DNA from: Isoetes taiwanensis
Taxonomy: Eukaryota; Streptophyta; Lycopodiopsida; Isoetales; Isoetaceae
Direction of reading: 5' to 3'
Length of the DNA: 64,000 bases
NCBI GenBank assembly: GCA_021234155.1
Contig: JAJEKV010000002.1
Coordinates: forward strand, 38,739,841 to 38,803,840
In this document: one piece after another, positions 31,691 to 40,658 of the stretch
Layout of the letters: every line of letters starts with the position of its first letter
Position numbering within the stretch: position 1 is the stretch's first letter
Notes under the pieces: model-generated
Told to the model about the DNA's origin: nothing
Database searches by the model: none
Seen by the model: only the letters and a program-made list of their open reading frames with translations
Position numbers and translations under genes: made by a program

Positions 31691-31715
31691 GTTTAGCTGT
31701 CATTCTCTTGTAGTG

Positions 31716-33942
31716 GAATTTTGATTTTGGCTAGCTCCTCTTGGAGTTCCAGAGGCACATGAGAAAAAGGATCGGCTGGATCCACAGGTGCGGGAGTGCG
31801 TGGTAAGGAAGCAGCAACTTCTTTGAGTAGGTCAACCTCCGCAGCGATATTGGGATATGTCTGAGAGCGTGGAGGTTGAGACGTGGAAGGTGCGTCTTGT
31901 CGTTGTTGAGCTCTCGTGGTGGCATGGGCATTAGCCAACGTGCGGCCTTCAGCAGCTTGCATGAGGTTCAAAATGCTTTGGCGAACTTTAGGCATGACAT
32001 TCGGCATGAGTTTCTCCAAGTCCGTGCAAAATGGACCTTTTGTCTTCTGCATGAGGAATGGCGCCGATCGTAAAGGCAAAGGCTGCGTGCCAGTAGGGAA
32101 TAATGGTTAAGGGACGTGGACGCCCTGGTCCGGCGCGGAAACCAAACCAACCCAATTTGATGGCGGATTTGGAGGATTAAGAGCCCGAAAAATTTCTTCC
32201 CGTGCTTGTTGATCCATCCGAGGTTGATTGGCAGGAGCTGGTTGATAGCGTGATTGCTTTGGGCGCGAGGTGGCTTTCCAAGAGGCGGACGCGGGCCTTG
32301 TTTGCCATTAGCAATCCGAGTTGGTAAGCCGTGAGGCGGACTGATGTGGTCCGATTGGTGCGGAAGCCGCACCTGAACTTGGGGAGTTGAGGACACGCCG
32401 TGGTGGTATGACCCCATTCTTGACAAATGATAACACCGAAGCTTTGAAGGATCAAAAGGAGAACGTGTGTTGGGTCCCCGTTTGTTGCTCCCCATTGTCG
32501 ATAGAGTTGATTGGGTTGCGCTGCGGTGGTGGCAGCCGATATGGCGATTGGTGCCGAGGTGTTGTTTGCACTTGATAAACCATCTTGTTGCGGAAAGGTG
32601 TAGGATGAGTGCGCGAAAGTGCATTCTTCCAGTAGCATGATTGCACATGTTGCAAAAGATTTACAATGAGGCGGGCCATTGGTGGAGTTGCACTCATTCG
32701 CCAAGTGGCCTTGATATTTTGCGCGATATGGCACCGTGATCCGGATCGCTACTGTGGATTGGCGTGTTGAGGTTGTTTTCTTGATCCGGGGAACCATGAC
32801 GGGTGGAATGAAAGGGAGCTCCCCAAGAGCCACGCCCACGGAGGAAACATTGATCGAAAGTGATTGACAAGATCGATAGCCCGCTCCAAAGTCTTGGTAT
32901 GCAGTATTGATCCATGAGTCCGATAATGGAGGAAGTCCTTGGAGAAAACGCACCAAGATCCGGCTCTGTGGGGTACTCCTTGAGTTTGCCGAAAGCAGAA
33001 TGTGAAGACGGTCCGCAAAATCCGAGGCGCACTCTGCGGGCTCTTGTTGAAGGTCATTGAGTTGCTTGAGATGAAGTTGATCATCATCCGTGGTCCCATA
33101 GTGAGAAAGAAAAGCGACTTTCATTTCGGACCAATCTTGTTTCCAGTGGCTTTTTGTTGGACATGAGCCATTGATGAGGGGAGCCACGCAATGTGGTGGA
33201 AAAGATGTGGAATTTTCAGTTGAGGTTGCGATGACCATTCAGGGACAGCCCGAGCCTCAAATTCTTCCATGTGGGCCTGAGCACTTTGGTCTAAAGGTTT
33301 GCCTTTCGTGGTTGCCAAAGGTGGGATAAGTCGACTTAAGGGTCTAAAAGGTAGAGGTAAAAGTCCGGGCTGGACCGAACATGATAGTGAGGATATTGAG
33401 GTGGAGTTGGAGGGGGTATGGTGCCGGAAAGACCTTCTTTGAAGGGGTGGCCGAGGTGGGGGGTACCGGAGGTGCCCGATCATTGGGTTTGAGGTCCAGA
33501 AGATTGTAAACAGGAAGAGCGGTGGGAAAGGTAGGGAAGGGAAAATCCTGGGGAGGAGCAAAAGAGACATGTGGATATCCCTGTCTACCCGTAGGAGATG
33601 ATGGTTGTGAAGGCAGAGGCGTATGGCCGTAAGAGTGATGGATGAAGGCATGTTCGGGGTATGAAAGTAAGGTTGAGTGTGGAGCCGGATAGGGCTCCCC
33701 GATAGTGATGAGGAGACCGAGGTCGCGGAGCAATGTTTGCACGCTTTGAGGTGGAGAATTTGGACGAGACATGACACGAGGGGTGGGTGGCGCCGACCGA
33801 GCCCTAGACCGAATGTGGCCTCCCTCAATGTCATAAGCAGATCCATACATGTCACGCTAACGTTTCCTTGCACGATGATGGCGCCCAATCGAGAGACGCC
33901 GCCCTGGGAAAGAAGTTCTTCCGCGTGAAGTTTTACGCACAT
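31716..33942 (-). pseudogene. gag (and gag-protease junction) of element A, frameshifted
   Basis: Gag coats the element RNA in the particle. Starting at ATG 33942 (VKLHAEELLSQ), pieces in all three minus frames follow copy B: a Pro-rich N-terminal part (33850-33344), the retrotransposon gag core (KPLDQSAQAHMEEFEARAVP; KQDWSEMKVAFLSHYGTTDD at 33238 and on; FADRLHILLS), a zinc-finger zone around 32640-32400 (CHHRSAT and IICQEWGHTTTACPQ) and the linker 32079-31693 (VDLLKEVAASLPRTPAPVDP), interrupted by the CACTA insertion after AKIKIPL. More than ten small indels relative to copy B can be counted. It cannot make Gag as it stands. Confidence 0.82.
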
Positions 33943-33968
33943 GCATGAAGAAAGGAAAACGAATCAGA

Positions 33969-33984
33969 CCCGGCGCTGGCGCGG
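33969..33984 (-). other. Primer-binding site of element A (degenerate)
   Basis: Next to the 5' LTR the minus strand reads ccgcgccagcgccgggtc, a mutated form of the copy B site tggcgccgatgccggg, which resembles the 3' end complement of plant tRNA-Asp. Confidence 0.55.
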
Positions 33985-34578
33985 TGTTTGGGGTCTGGGT
34001 TCGGGAACTCCTGCAAGACAGCCCTCTGTGAGGACCCTTGGATCTAACAGGAGAATCCGGGGGGACTATGTCACGCGGGATTTGCAAGAAAAGAACAAGA
34101 AGAAGAAAACGGAACAGAAAAGAACAATGAGAGGAAAATGATATGCTTCCTTGATATCACTGATGAACATACATGAGCTCTCGCAATTGAGAGAAGACTG
34201 AAAAGAGACAAGACTCAAAACTCATCTAGCCCTCATATGCTAGCTCTACTCATATATATAGTACAATGGCCTCTGGCCCAATATAGACACTCGGACTGAT
34301 CTCGGTGCCGACTCCTGGAAGGAGGCCTGATTTGCAGTAATGTTGGCGGTGCCTCTTGAAATGCCTAGAATCACGCTGCGCTGACACGGGCGGTGACGGG
34401 TCATCACTTGTCTGAGCGGCGCCTCTTGTTGACGGACGCAGGCTTTGACTGCGTGGTCTGCTGCTTGGTCTTCTGCTGAGCCTTTGATGGCTGACCCATG
34501 CCTGTCTGTGGATCCTTGAGCTTGACCTGGTCCGTCGTATGCATGAATAGTCCTGAACCAGGAGGCACAGGACTAACA
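33985..34578 (-). repeat. 5' LTR of element A
   Basis: 594 bp, TG...CA ends, nearly identical to 19267-19861 and more different from the LTR of element B (60960-61550). catatatatag near 34250 could be a TATA box on either strand. Confidence 0.95.
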
Positions 34579-37500
34579 GTTTTAGGATGAATGACAGATA
34601 TGATATTATGTTCATCGTGCATGCCTGCAAAGATAGCATTCTAAAGATTGGTATTAATGTAATAGTAGTATGCTTCTAGTTTAGTAGCCTAGTGACCCTT
34701 ATTCGGCTCCCAAGACAAGGCTGTATGTGGTCTCGTTATCATCGTTGGAGGCTTGGACATGGGATTGAATACTATTTTGATTGGTCCTAGTCCTGATCTG
34801 AAACTATAGGAGCATGTCTGTTGACTGCCGGCGAGGCCAAGAGGGTACATAACCTTTTTTTTCTATAGGCATAACTTCTAGAGGTGGCTTAAGAAAACAA
34901 ACAGAGAATTAATATCGGCATGTTTCATATTCTGTGTGGCTCTCAATCTTGAATATATTGGCAGCTTTCGAAATGAAGAAAGGCATTTGTATTCCAAAAT
35001 TTAATTACATTGCATCTACCATATTCCATTATTTTAAATTACAATATTTCTGCATATTTACCAGATGGTAATATGAAATTCCAAATTCTCATATCTAGAA
35101 TCTTTATTCTTGTCAGTTAAAATGACAGGCTTCTATTGGTTTTGCAAGGGTTTATCAGGTTTAGCATGTCTTATAGAGTTGTATGCTGCCAAACAACCAA
35201 AATCTGACATGCCTCTTTATGATTTACCCAAGCTTATGGTACGTTGGACCTCTTTGCGAATGAAATGATCGTCTCTGATTTGCTTACAATGAATGTTATG
35301 TGCCAACATATTGTTATTAGCAGTCAATTCTCATTGCCCATTTGACACTTGGCTTTTATTTGCACAGTCAAATAATTGAATTGATGCCTGATGTATTCCA
35401 TACTGATTACAATTATCATTTCTTGGTTAGAGCTAAACCTGGGGGATCCACCTTCTTTATAAGGGATATGCCACCTGCATGCATAGGGTAGCCAAAAAAC
35501 CCCTAGTATACGTGTTTCTGATCGGCAAATTTGACCCCTTTCCGTGTGGTTTTACAATTAGAAGAACATCCCAAAACTCCTATGACCCCTAGTATACATA
35601 CTGAAAAGGGTAAAAAATCACCCCCTCCCATTGATGCACGTGGTTTTGACAGGTTCCACAAGGTGACGCCCCCTTGGAGCTAAAAATAGGTGGTCACCTA
35701 TCAATTTACTATATGTACATAAGCCTATGAAATATTAACTGCTACCAATGGAAGGCGATCCTCTCTGCAAAATTGGCATTCAAAGTTCACGGAAGGATGG
35801 TGCATGTAGTTGATGCAAGAGAGGAGGTGGAATAAGTTAATCTTATATTCAGCTAAAGGCGAATTAGGTTTGCAGATTTGTAGTTTAGGATCTCTTTGAA
35901 TCAATGAATTGAAGGTACAGTGTGATTTCAATGAATTAGGAATTTTCCATCACAAACAAATGAAGTTGACACTACGTTTTATCCTATATTTGTTGCTCTA
36001 TGTTTATTCATAAGGTTCAAAAGTTGTGGAAGGGGTATTTTATAACTTAAGATTTTATAAGGTTTAAGGTGTGTATACGTATGAATCTGATGGTGGACTG
36101 TGGAGTCCGAGTTTTATGGGAGGAGCGTTTCATGAATTGTATGTTGAAGTAATAATCGACTGCTGAGGAGCTATTTTGTGCTCCAGATGTCGCTTCGAGG
36201 GCACCACGTAGGCGCTCTGGCGTGGGGGTCAGCATGTCAGATTTGAAGCTCGATTCCGGTTTGCCATTAAGAACTCTTCTTGGGCTGAATATAGCTTCAC
36301 GAAATTCATTGTTGCCCTAAACGGCTCTGCCAAGGTCTTCACAGGTAAGCCTTCTTGGCCGATGCACCTAATTAGAGCAACGTTGATGTGTCTGTTATTC
36401 AAGAGGTAGGATATTTTATGACGAATAACTTCGATTTAGCAGATACACTATTTTGCATGGGCACATATAAGCATTCGTTTGCTTTGAAATTTTTCTAGAA
36501 CAACATACAAGGGCTACAAATTTGTAATGGCTTTGTATCCCGTTACCTGTATAGCATAACTGAAACATGTTTGCTTGTTCATCTTTGATTTTTTATTTGC
36601 ATTCAAAGTTGATGCATGCTTACATAGTTACAGGCTGGTTAGGTCTGCTGCTAGTTAATAGGTGTAGCCTTCCACAGCTTTTGAACCTTATAGCCATTTG
36701 AGGATTAAATTCCATATAGTTTGTGGTTGGGAAGTAGTGATGCATTTTAGCAAGAGAACTGCAAACAGGATAATTGACACAGTGATTTTTATTGTGAATG
36801 TACAGATTGTCAAAGTTCAGGGAGATTGGCAAAGAAGGTGTGGCCATGATGCTCTGTTACGATACAAGTTGCATCTGAAATATTTGAGCTACTTGCTTTG
36901 TGGTTTTGGCAGGCACATATAAAAGAACACGGTAATGATTTAATACATGTATGGATTGCTGGCTGAAGTTCTGCAGGTTTGCATGCAGAATAAGGTTGTC
37001 GGAATGGAAACCACGACTTCTATTGAATGTTTGATTTCTAGGTACATAGAGTGTGTGCCTGCTTGCAGGTCTTATGGCTCTGCCTAGTCTGGCAGGGGGT
37101 TCAAATCCCCCTAATTGCATGTCTTTTATATGAGGTGAGTTAATGTTGACTTGCATATTGACTTGTTGCAATGGTTAAGTAATCTTATGCTGAAGTGGAA
37201 ATGGTATTTGACCCCATCACGGATTTGGTGGATGGTGTAGAATGCACGAGAAGGAATATGTTAGGGAATATAAGGGAAATCAATGACTGAAAATAAGCGA
37301 TAAGAGAAAATAAGCGATACTAAATTTAGTTTGTCTTCTGTGATGAAAGGTAATGTATACATTGAACGTCTCAAAACCTTAGAGTTTCAAAAACCATTGC
37401 ACTGGAGATATTTTTGCAACAAGGAACCCATTTAGTCAATAATGTGTTTGTCTCATCCAACTTCTTATTTTGACAAAACTGTTTACATGAGGATTCAAGT

Positions 37501-37745
37501 GTTACATTTCCAAAATTATTTTGGAAATACTACAATAGAGTGTTACATTTCCAAACTTTTATAATTCTCAATTTTAGGTAATTCTTTATTTTAGAGTTGC
37601 CTTTTTGTTGATTTTCACCTTAGAGATGCTTTTTCTTAGCTAATAGTTACACACAATATTCTATTATGACATGATGTAATGCAGAACGTCAAAAGTTATT
37701 ACGTCAGATAGAGTTTTTTTGAACTCAAAACTTAAATTAAAAAGA
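34579..37745. other. Intergenic DNA with one possible orphan exon
   Basis: No gene can be built here. One minus-strand stretch, about 36180-36325, looks coding: after an acceptor-like ccgtttag it reads NNEFREAIFSPRRVLNG, then FKSDMLTPTPERLRGALEAT. I could not identify it. At 37087-37120 a T-arm-like ggggttcaaatcccc occurs within a short tRNA-like stretch. The rest is AT-rich and unremarkable. Confidence 0.4.
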
Positions 37746-38536
37746 GAATAGAATAGAATAGAATAGGTTTTTAGCGTCCACGGAGACCAATTGGCCTATG
37801 GGACCCAAACAAAAAGAGAGCAGCAAGCATATTACTGACAGGATTAAAAAACCCCCGCCCCGAAGGGTTTTCGAGGGATAAGCATGCTGACACACTGTAC
37901 AATTGCATAGGACAGTTCAATACCGTCCCGTAGGACACAAACGAGCCCGTGCATCCATAACCTCCTGGAGGTACGACCCCAACAAACCCACTGACGCCAT
38001 AGTCAATAACTGATGCAACGGCTGGCCAGGCACTAGCAATCGAACATATCGCTCTCGGATATGGGCAAATGCTGGGCAGATCTGGAGGGCATGACATTCA
38101 TCCTCAATCGCGCCCTGGTGGCGACACTGGCAAAGCCTTTGCTCTCGTGCTTCCCGGGCCCAACGCCCTGTTTCAATGCGGAGGCGATGTGCCACCGTGC
38201 GAATGGAAGCTATAAGTCTGCGCTTCTTCATGGGTAGCTGGGTGTACAAGTACTGGTGTGGGCCTCTTGTGAGCCTAGGATTGACTTGCTGCTGGTAGTG
38301 TGCCAGCTTAACATGCGTCAGAGCCTCTGCATCCCAGAGCTTGCGAAGGAAAGTAGCATCAAGGTATAGTTTAAGTGCCTCGCGATCTTTCTTTGTCCTG
38401 ACCTGGACGCATCTGTTTGCCTGCACACCCCAGCGTGAGAACCACTGAGCTTGCTTGTCTTTCCAGCAGGATTTCAGGCGTTGGGGACCCATTGCCGTGG
38501 CCAAGGCAAGGTGGGGCAAGCGTGTATCAGCCATAG
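37746..38536 (-). mobile_element. 3' part of a LINE (second family), 5'-truncated
   Basis: On the minus strand a 205-residue frame (38534-37917) is followed by a 3' UTR of about 150 bp shared with 17210-17420 and ends in a tattctattctattc tail (plus-strand gaatagaatagaatag near 37746-37765) instead of poly(A). 5' truncation at about 38536 is normal for LINEs. No certain target duplication was found. Confidence 0.82.
37917..38534 (-). pseudogene. C-terminal end of LINE ORF2 with zinc finger
   Basis: The frame is open but has no start of its own; it is the tail of an RT protein. It reads QWFSRWGVQANRC, VKLAHYQQQVNPRLTRGPHQ, then RLCQCRHQGAIEDECHALQI and CPAFAHIRERY, a Cys/His finger of the CxC...EDExHxLxxCPxF...IRxRY type found at the end of many non-L1 LINE RTs, and ends LCPTGRY. 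The same C-terminus recurs at 17042-17210. The endonuclease half of this family is probably the one at 49880-51900 and 1-430, but no copy in the window joins the halves. Confidence 0.75.
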
Positions 38537-38865
38537 CGAGAGAAAGATATTACAAGAAAATATTAAGAAGGATGGAAATAACCCCAAATCTCATCCTTAA
38601 CATCAAGATGCAACTTCAAAGTCAAACATTTGATCATAAACATGCATCAGTGCCATCCTCCTTCATAGCCTGTCCTGAGATTTTCATTTTAGGAATGAAT
38701 CTGAGATGTTGATTAAGGGGGAAGAGGGCATGTATGGGCTGTAACAGGCTGGTTGAAAGTGTTATCACCTTAACAACCTGACCCTCAAGTTTTAATGCTG
38801 AGATCTAATCTCAGCCGTCGGTTGTAGTGGTGTTACCAAGCAACAACACATTAAAAAAACTCATA
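38537..38865. other. Intergenic DNA
   Basis: Nothing recognised apart from short direct repeats of cttaacaacctg type that lead into the foldback element. Confidence 0.4.
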
Positions 38866-40336
38866 AACACCTAGTTTGTTATGCCAAATGGCCATAAACA
38901 CCTAGCTTGTTACGCAAACCACCATAAAACCACCACAAAACCACCATAAAACTCTTGGGCCTAGGTTGTTAAGGCGGATAGCACCCTAGAACTCGGGTGT
39001 TATGCCCTACTATAACAAACTCTGGCCTCCGGCCCTCGTTTGTTATAATAGGACATAACACCCTCATTTCAGGGCATTATCCCTCTCATGACATATTTGT
39101 TATCACCATAACAGTGTTGCTGCCGAAATAAAAATCTTTGGCCAGGCTGTTAAGGTTGATAACAGCCTCTACACAGGCCGTTATACGGCCGCGGCTGAGT
39201 GCGGCCTCGACCGTTTCCTAGCCCATAACGGCCTTTGAAGAGGCTGTTATCCAACCCATAAAGGTAAAGGGGGTCACATTTTGGTTCTTTTCAGCTCCAG
39301 TAATAGTTCTTCTTATAGTCTGGTGAGTTAATTTGGGTCAGTTGATTTATCCATTGATCACTTGATTTCATGGAAATGAATGACCTAGGCCTCCTCATGC
39401 GATTAGTGTGCTTGTTCCTCCTCGCGCGGGCAGGCAGAATGCATGGCCAAATTTCATTATCACCATAGCCAGGAGCTTGGCCACCGGAGGTTGGCCAGGA
39501 GCTTGGCTCAGTTTGGTAGTATGCAGATCGGTTTGGCCGCAAATGTATGTGGCCAGCTCTGCCCTTTCGATTTAGTTCTGGAAGCGGATACCTTGCTTAA
39601 CGTTTTCTGTATCTTTTTTTTTCTCACTCTTCTTCTTGATTCTGCCAGTTTTCTGCTTCATGGAGCTTCCAATCTGTTCCGGCATCGCTGGAGCTCCTAC
39701 ACCCTCAGAAGCTTTGCCCCTTTTTTTCCTCAGAAAACCCTGCTTCCTTATGGAATATCGGTGCATAGCTCTGCATGCTCCGTGGAATATTGATGCATAG
39801 CTCTGTGCTGGACTCTGTTAGTAAAAGATTAACAGATTTGCTTCCTTACATGAGCTTCAGCGACACAAACTCCAAGAAAAACTCTGAAAACCAGTTATGG
39901 CGACTGCTCGAATGCAAAATCCACAAGAATACAAAGACCGACACCAAAAGTATGGTGATCCGAAAAAAAATCGGCGATGGCAACTAGTAAACTATGTACA
40001 AATGCTATGGCAACAGAAAAAAGGCAAGCGTCCATGCCAAAACAGATATCGCCATAGTTCTGTGCTCGGCTATGGCGACGAAAGTATCGTCGGAAAAAAG
40101 GAGAAAAAAATAAAAAAATAAAAGACTTTATATAGCTTGCTGACGTGGCATCTAGCTGGTCGTCGAAATGTGCTTCCCTTTACCTTTATGTAAGGTGGCG
40201 CCGCTCACGACCCGCCAGCTCGCCTCGCCGCCGCCAGGGCTTTTCCGCTAGAAAAATGGCCTCAACGGCCTTTACCTATTACATAACAAGCTAGGTTTTT
40301 ATGGTGATTTGGCATAACAGACTAGTTGTTAAAGAT
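38866..40336. mobile_element. Probable foldback or TIR element, about 1.5 kb
   Basis: The left end (cctagtttgttatgccaaat...cataaacacctagcttgtta, 38874-38920) is repeated in inverse at the right end (ataacaagctaggttttta...ttggcataacagactagttg, 40280-40330), giving imperfect inverted repeats of about 50 bp. Inside, 38995-39063 is an almost perfect hairpin. The interior also holds cataacggcc- and gttatc-rich repeats (39120-39260) and two copies of ggaatattgatgcatagctctg (39752-39801). No transposase frame was seen and the precise ends and target duplication are uncertain. Confidence 0.55.
38995..39063. repeat. Hairpin with 26-bp arms
   Basis: Arm 38995-39020 (gggtgttatgccctactata...) pairs with 39038-39063 (...tataataggacataacaccc), a 17-bp loop between, one mismatch. 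Confidence 0.9.
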
Positions 40337-40373
40337 TTAATATGGCCTATAAAACTCGAGGGCAAGTGGGTAA

Positions 40374-40521
40374 GGCTGAGTTCACATGCACCTTCACGAC
40401 CCTCACCATTACCATCACGTAAAAGGGCTCACCGTTTTACGCCCAACATCGCCCACCACTGCCAATTTGCACTGGGCAAAACAGGCCCCCTCTTCGAGGA
40501 TGGTTGCATGTGAACCGGCCC
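40374..40521. mobile_element. Tourist-like MITE, copy 1 (148 bp)
   Basis: It is flanked by taa on both sides (40371-40373, 40522-40524). The ends ggctgagttcacatgcacc and ggttgcatgtgaaccggccc are imperfect inverted repeats. TAA duplications and a GG...GTTCA end fit PIF/Harbinger-derived MITEs. A second copy lies at 46768-46961. Confidence 0.8.
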
Positions 40522-40628
40522 TAAGCCCTTGATGCGTGAATTTTGAACTTTCCTTTCGTGGAAATATGGCAAGGTTTGAATTTATAGGAAGCAGCATAAA
40601 TTTTGGTGCGTCACATTCTAGAAACAGA

Positions 40629-40658
40629 CTAGTAAACGTGTGCCCGGCGTTGCCGGGC
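40629..40658 (-). mobile_element. Probable 3' terminus of a Helitron
   Basis: On the minus strand the hairpin gcccggcaacgccgggc (40658-40642) is followed nine bases later by ctag (40632-40629) and then t, the typical Helitron 3' end with insertion before T. The body would extend to higher coordinates. The 5' end (TC) could not be fixed; one weak candidate is tctctctctgctatat, reading leftward from 43632. No Rep/helicase frame was seen between, so it would be non-autonomous. Confidence 0.55.

Larger units (their letters stand above)
27539..31715 (-). mobile_element. CACTA (En/Spm-type) transposon, 4177 bp, carrying PRMT6-like exons
   Basis: The ends are cactacaagagaatga (27539-27554) and its perfect reverse complement (31700-31715); similarity continues imperfectly to about 48 bp. 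The target duplication is 3 bp (gaa). Next to both ends lie dense arrays of short motifs (tagtcag, cgtcag, agtcat) in both orientations: 27565-27850 and 31310-31690. Such subterminal repeats are where the CACTA transposase binds. No transposase frame was found, so the element is non-autonomous. Its interior carries host-derived exons on the minus strand (28871-29975), foldback sequences (29977-30081 and 30139-30401) and a 38-bp tandem duplication. Strand is given as that of the captured gene. Confidence 0.95.
19267..34578 (-). mobile_element. Ty3/gypsy LTR retrotransposon A (Athila/Tat-like), with nested CACTA element
   Basis: A two-LTR element read on the minus strand: 5' LTR 33985-34578, primer site, gag, protease, RT, RNase H, integrase, then two accessory ORFs and the 3' LTR 19267-19861. 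The span is 15.3 kb; without the CACTA insertion at 27539-31715 it would be about 11.1 kb. The LTRs differ at only a few positions, so the insertion is recent. The outer flanks are atttt (19262-19266) and gtttt (34579-34583), a four-of-five match for a target duplication. Integrase and accessory ORF frames are clean, while gag, protease and RT are full of indels. The Athila/Tat affinity is inferred from the tRNA-Asp primer site, the protease style and extra ORFs after integrase. Confidence 0.93.

Noticed and set aside
37040..37120. tRNA gene
   Set aside because: The T-arm-like ggggttcaaatcccc is good, but acceptor and anticodon arms cannot be formed around it.
37917..38534. Intact 205-residue frame as a host gene
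   Set aside because: It has the LINE C-terminal zinc finger, a matching 3' UTR and tail in a second copy, and no proper start. Listed as a LINE remnant.
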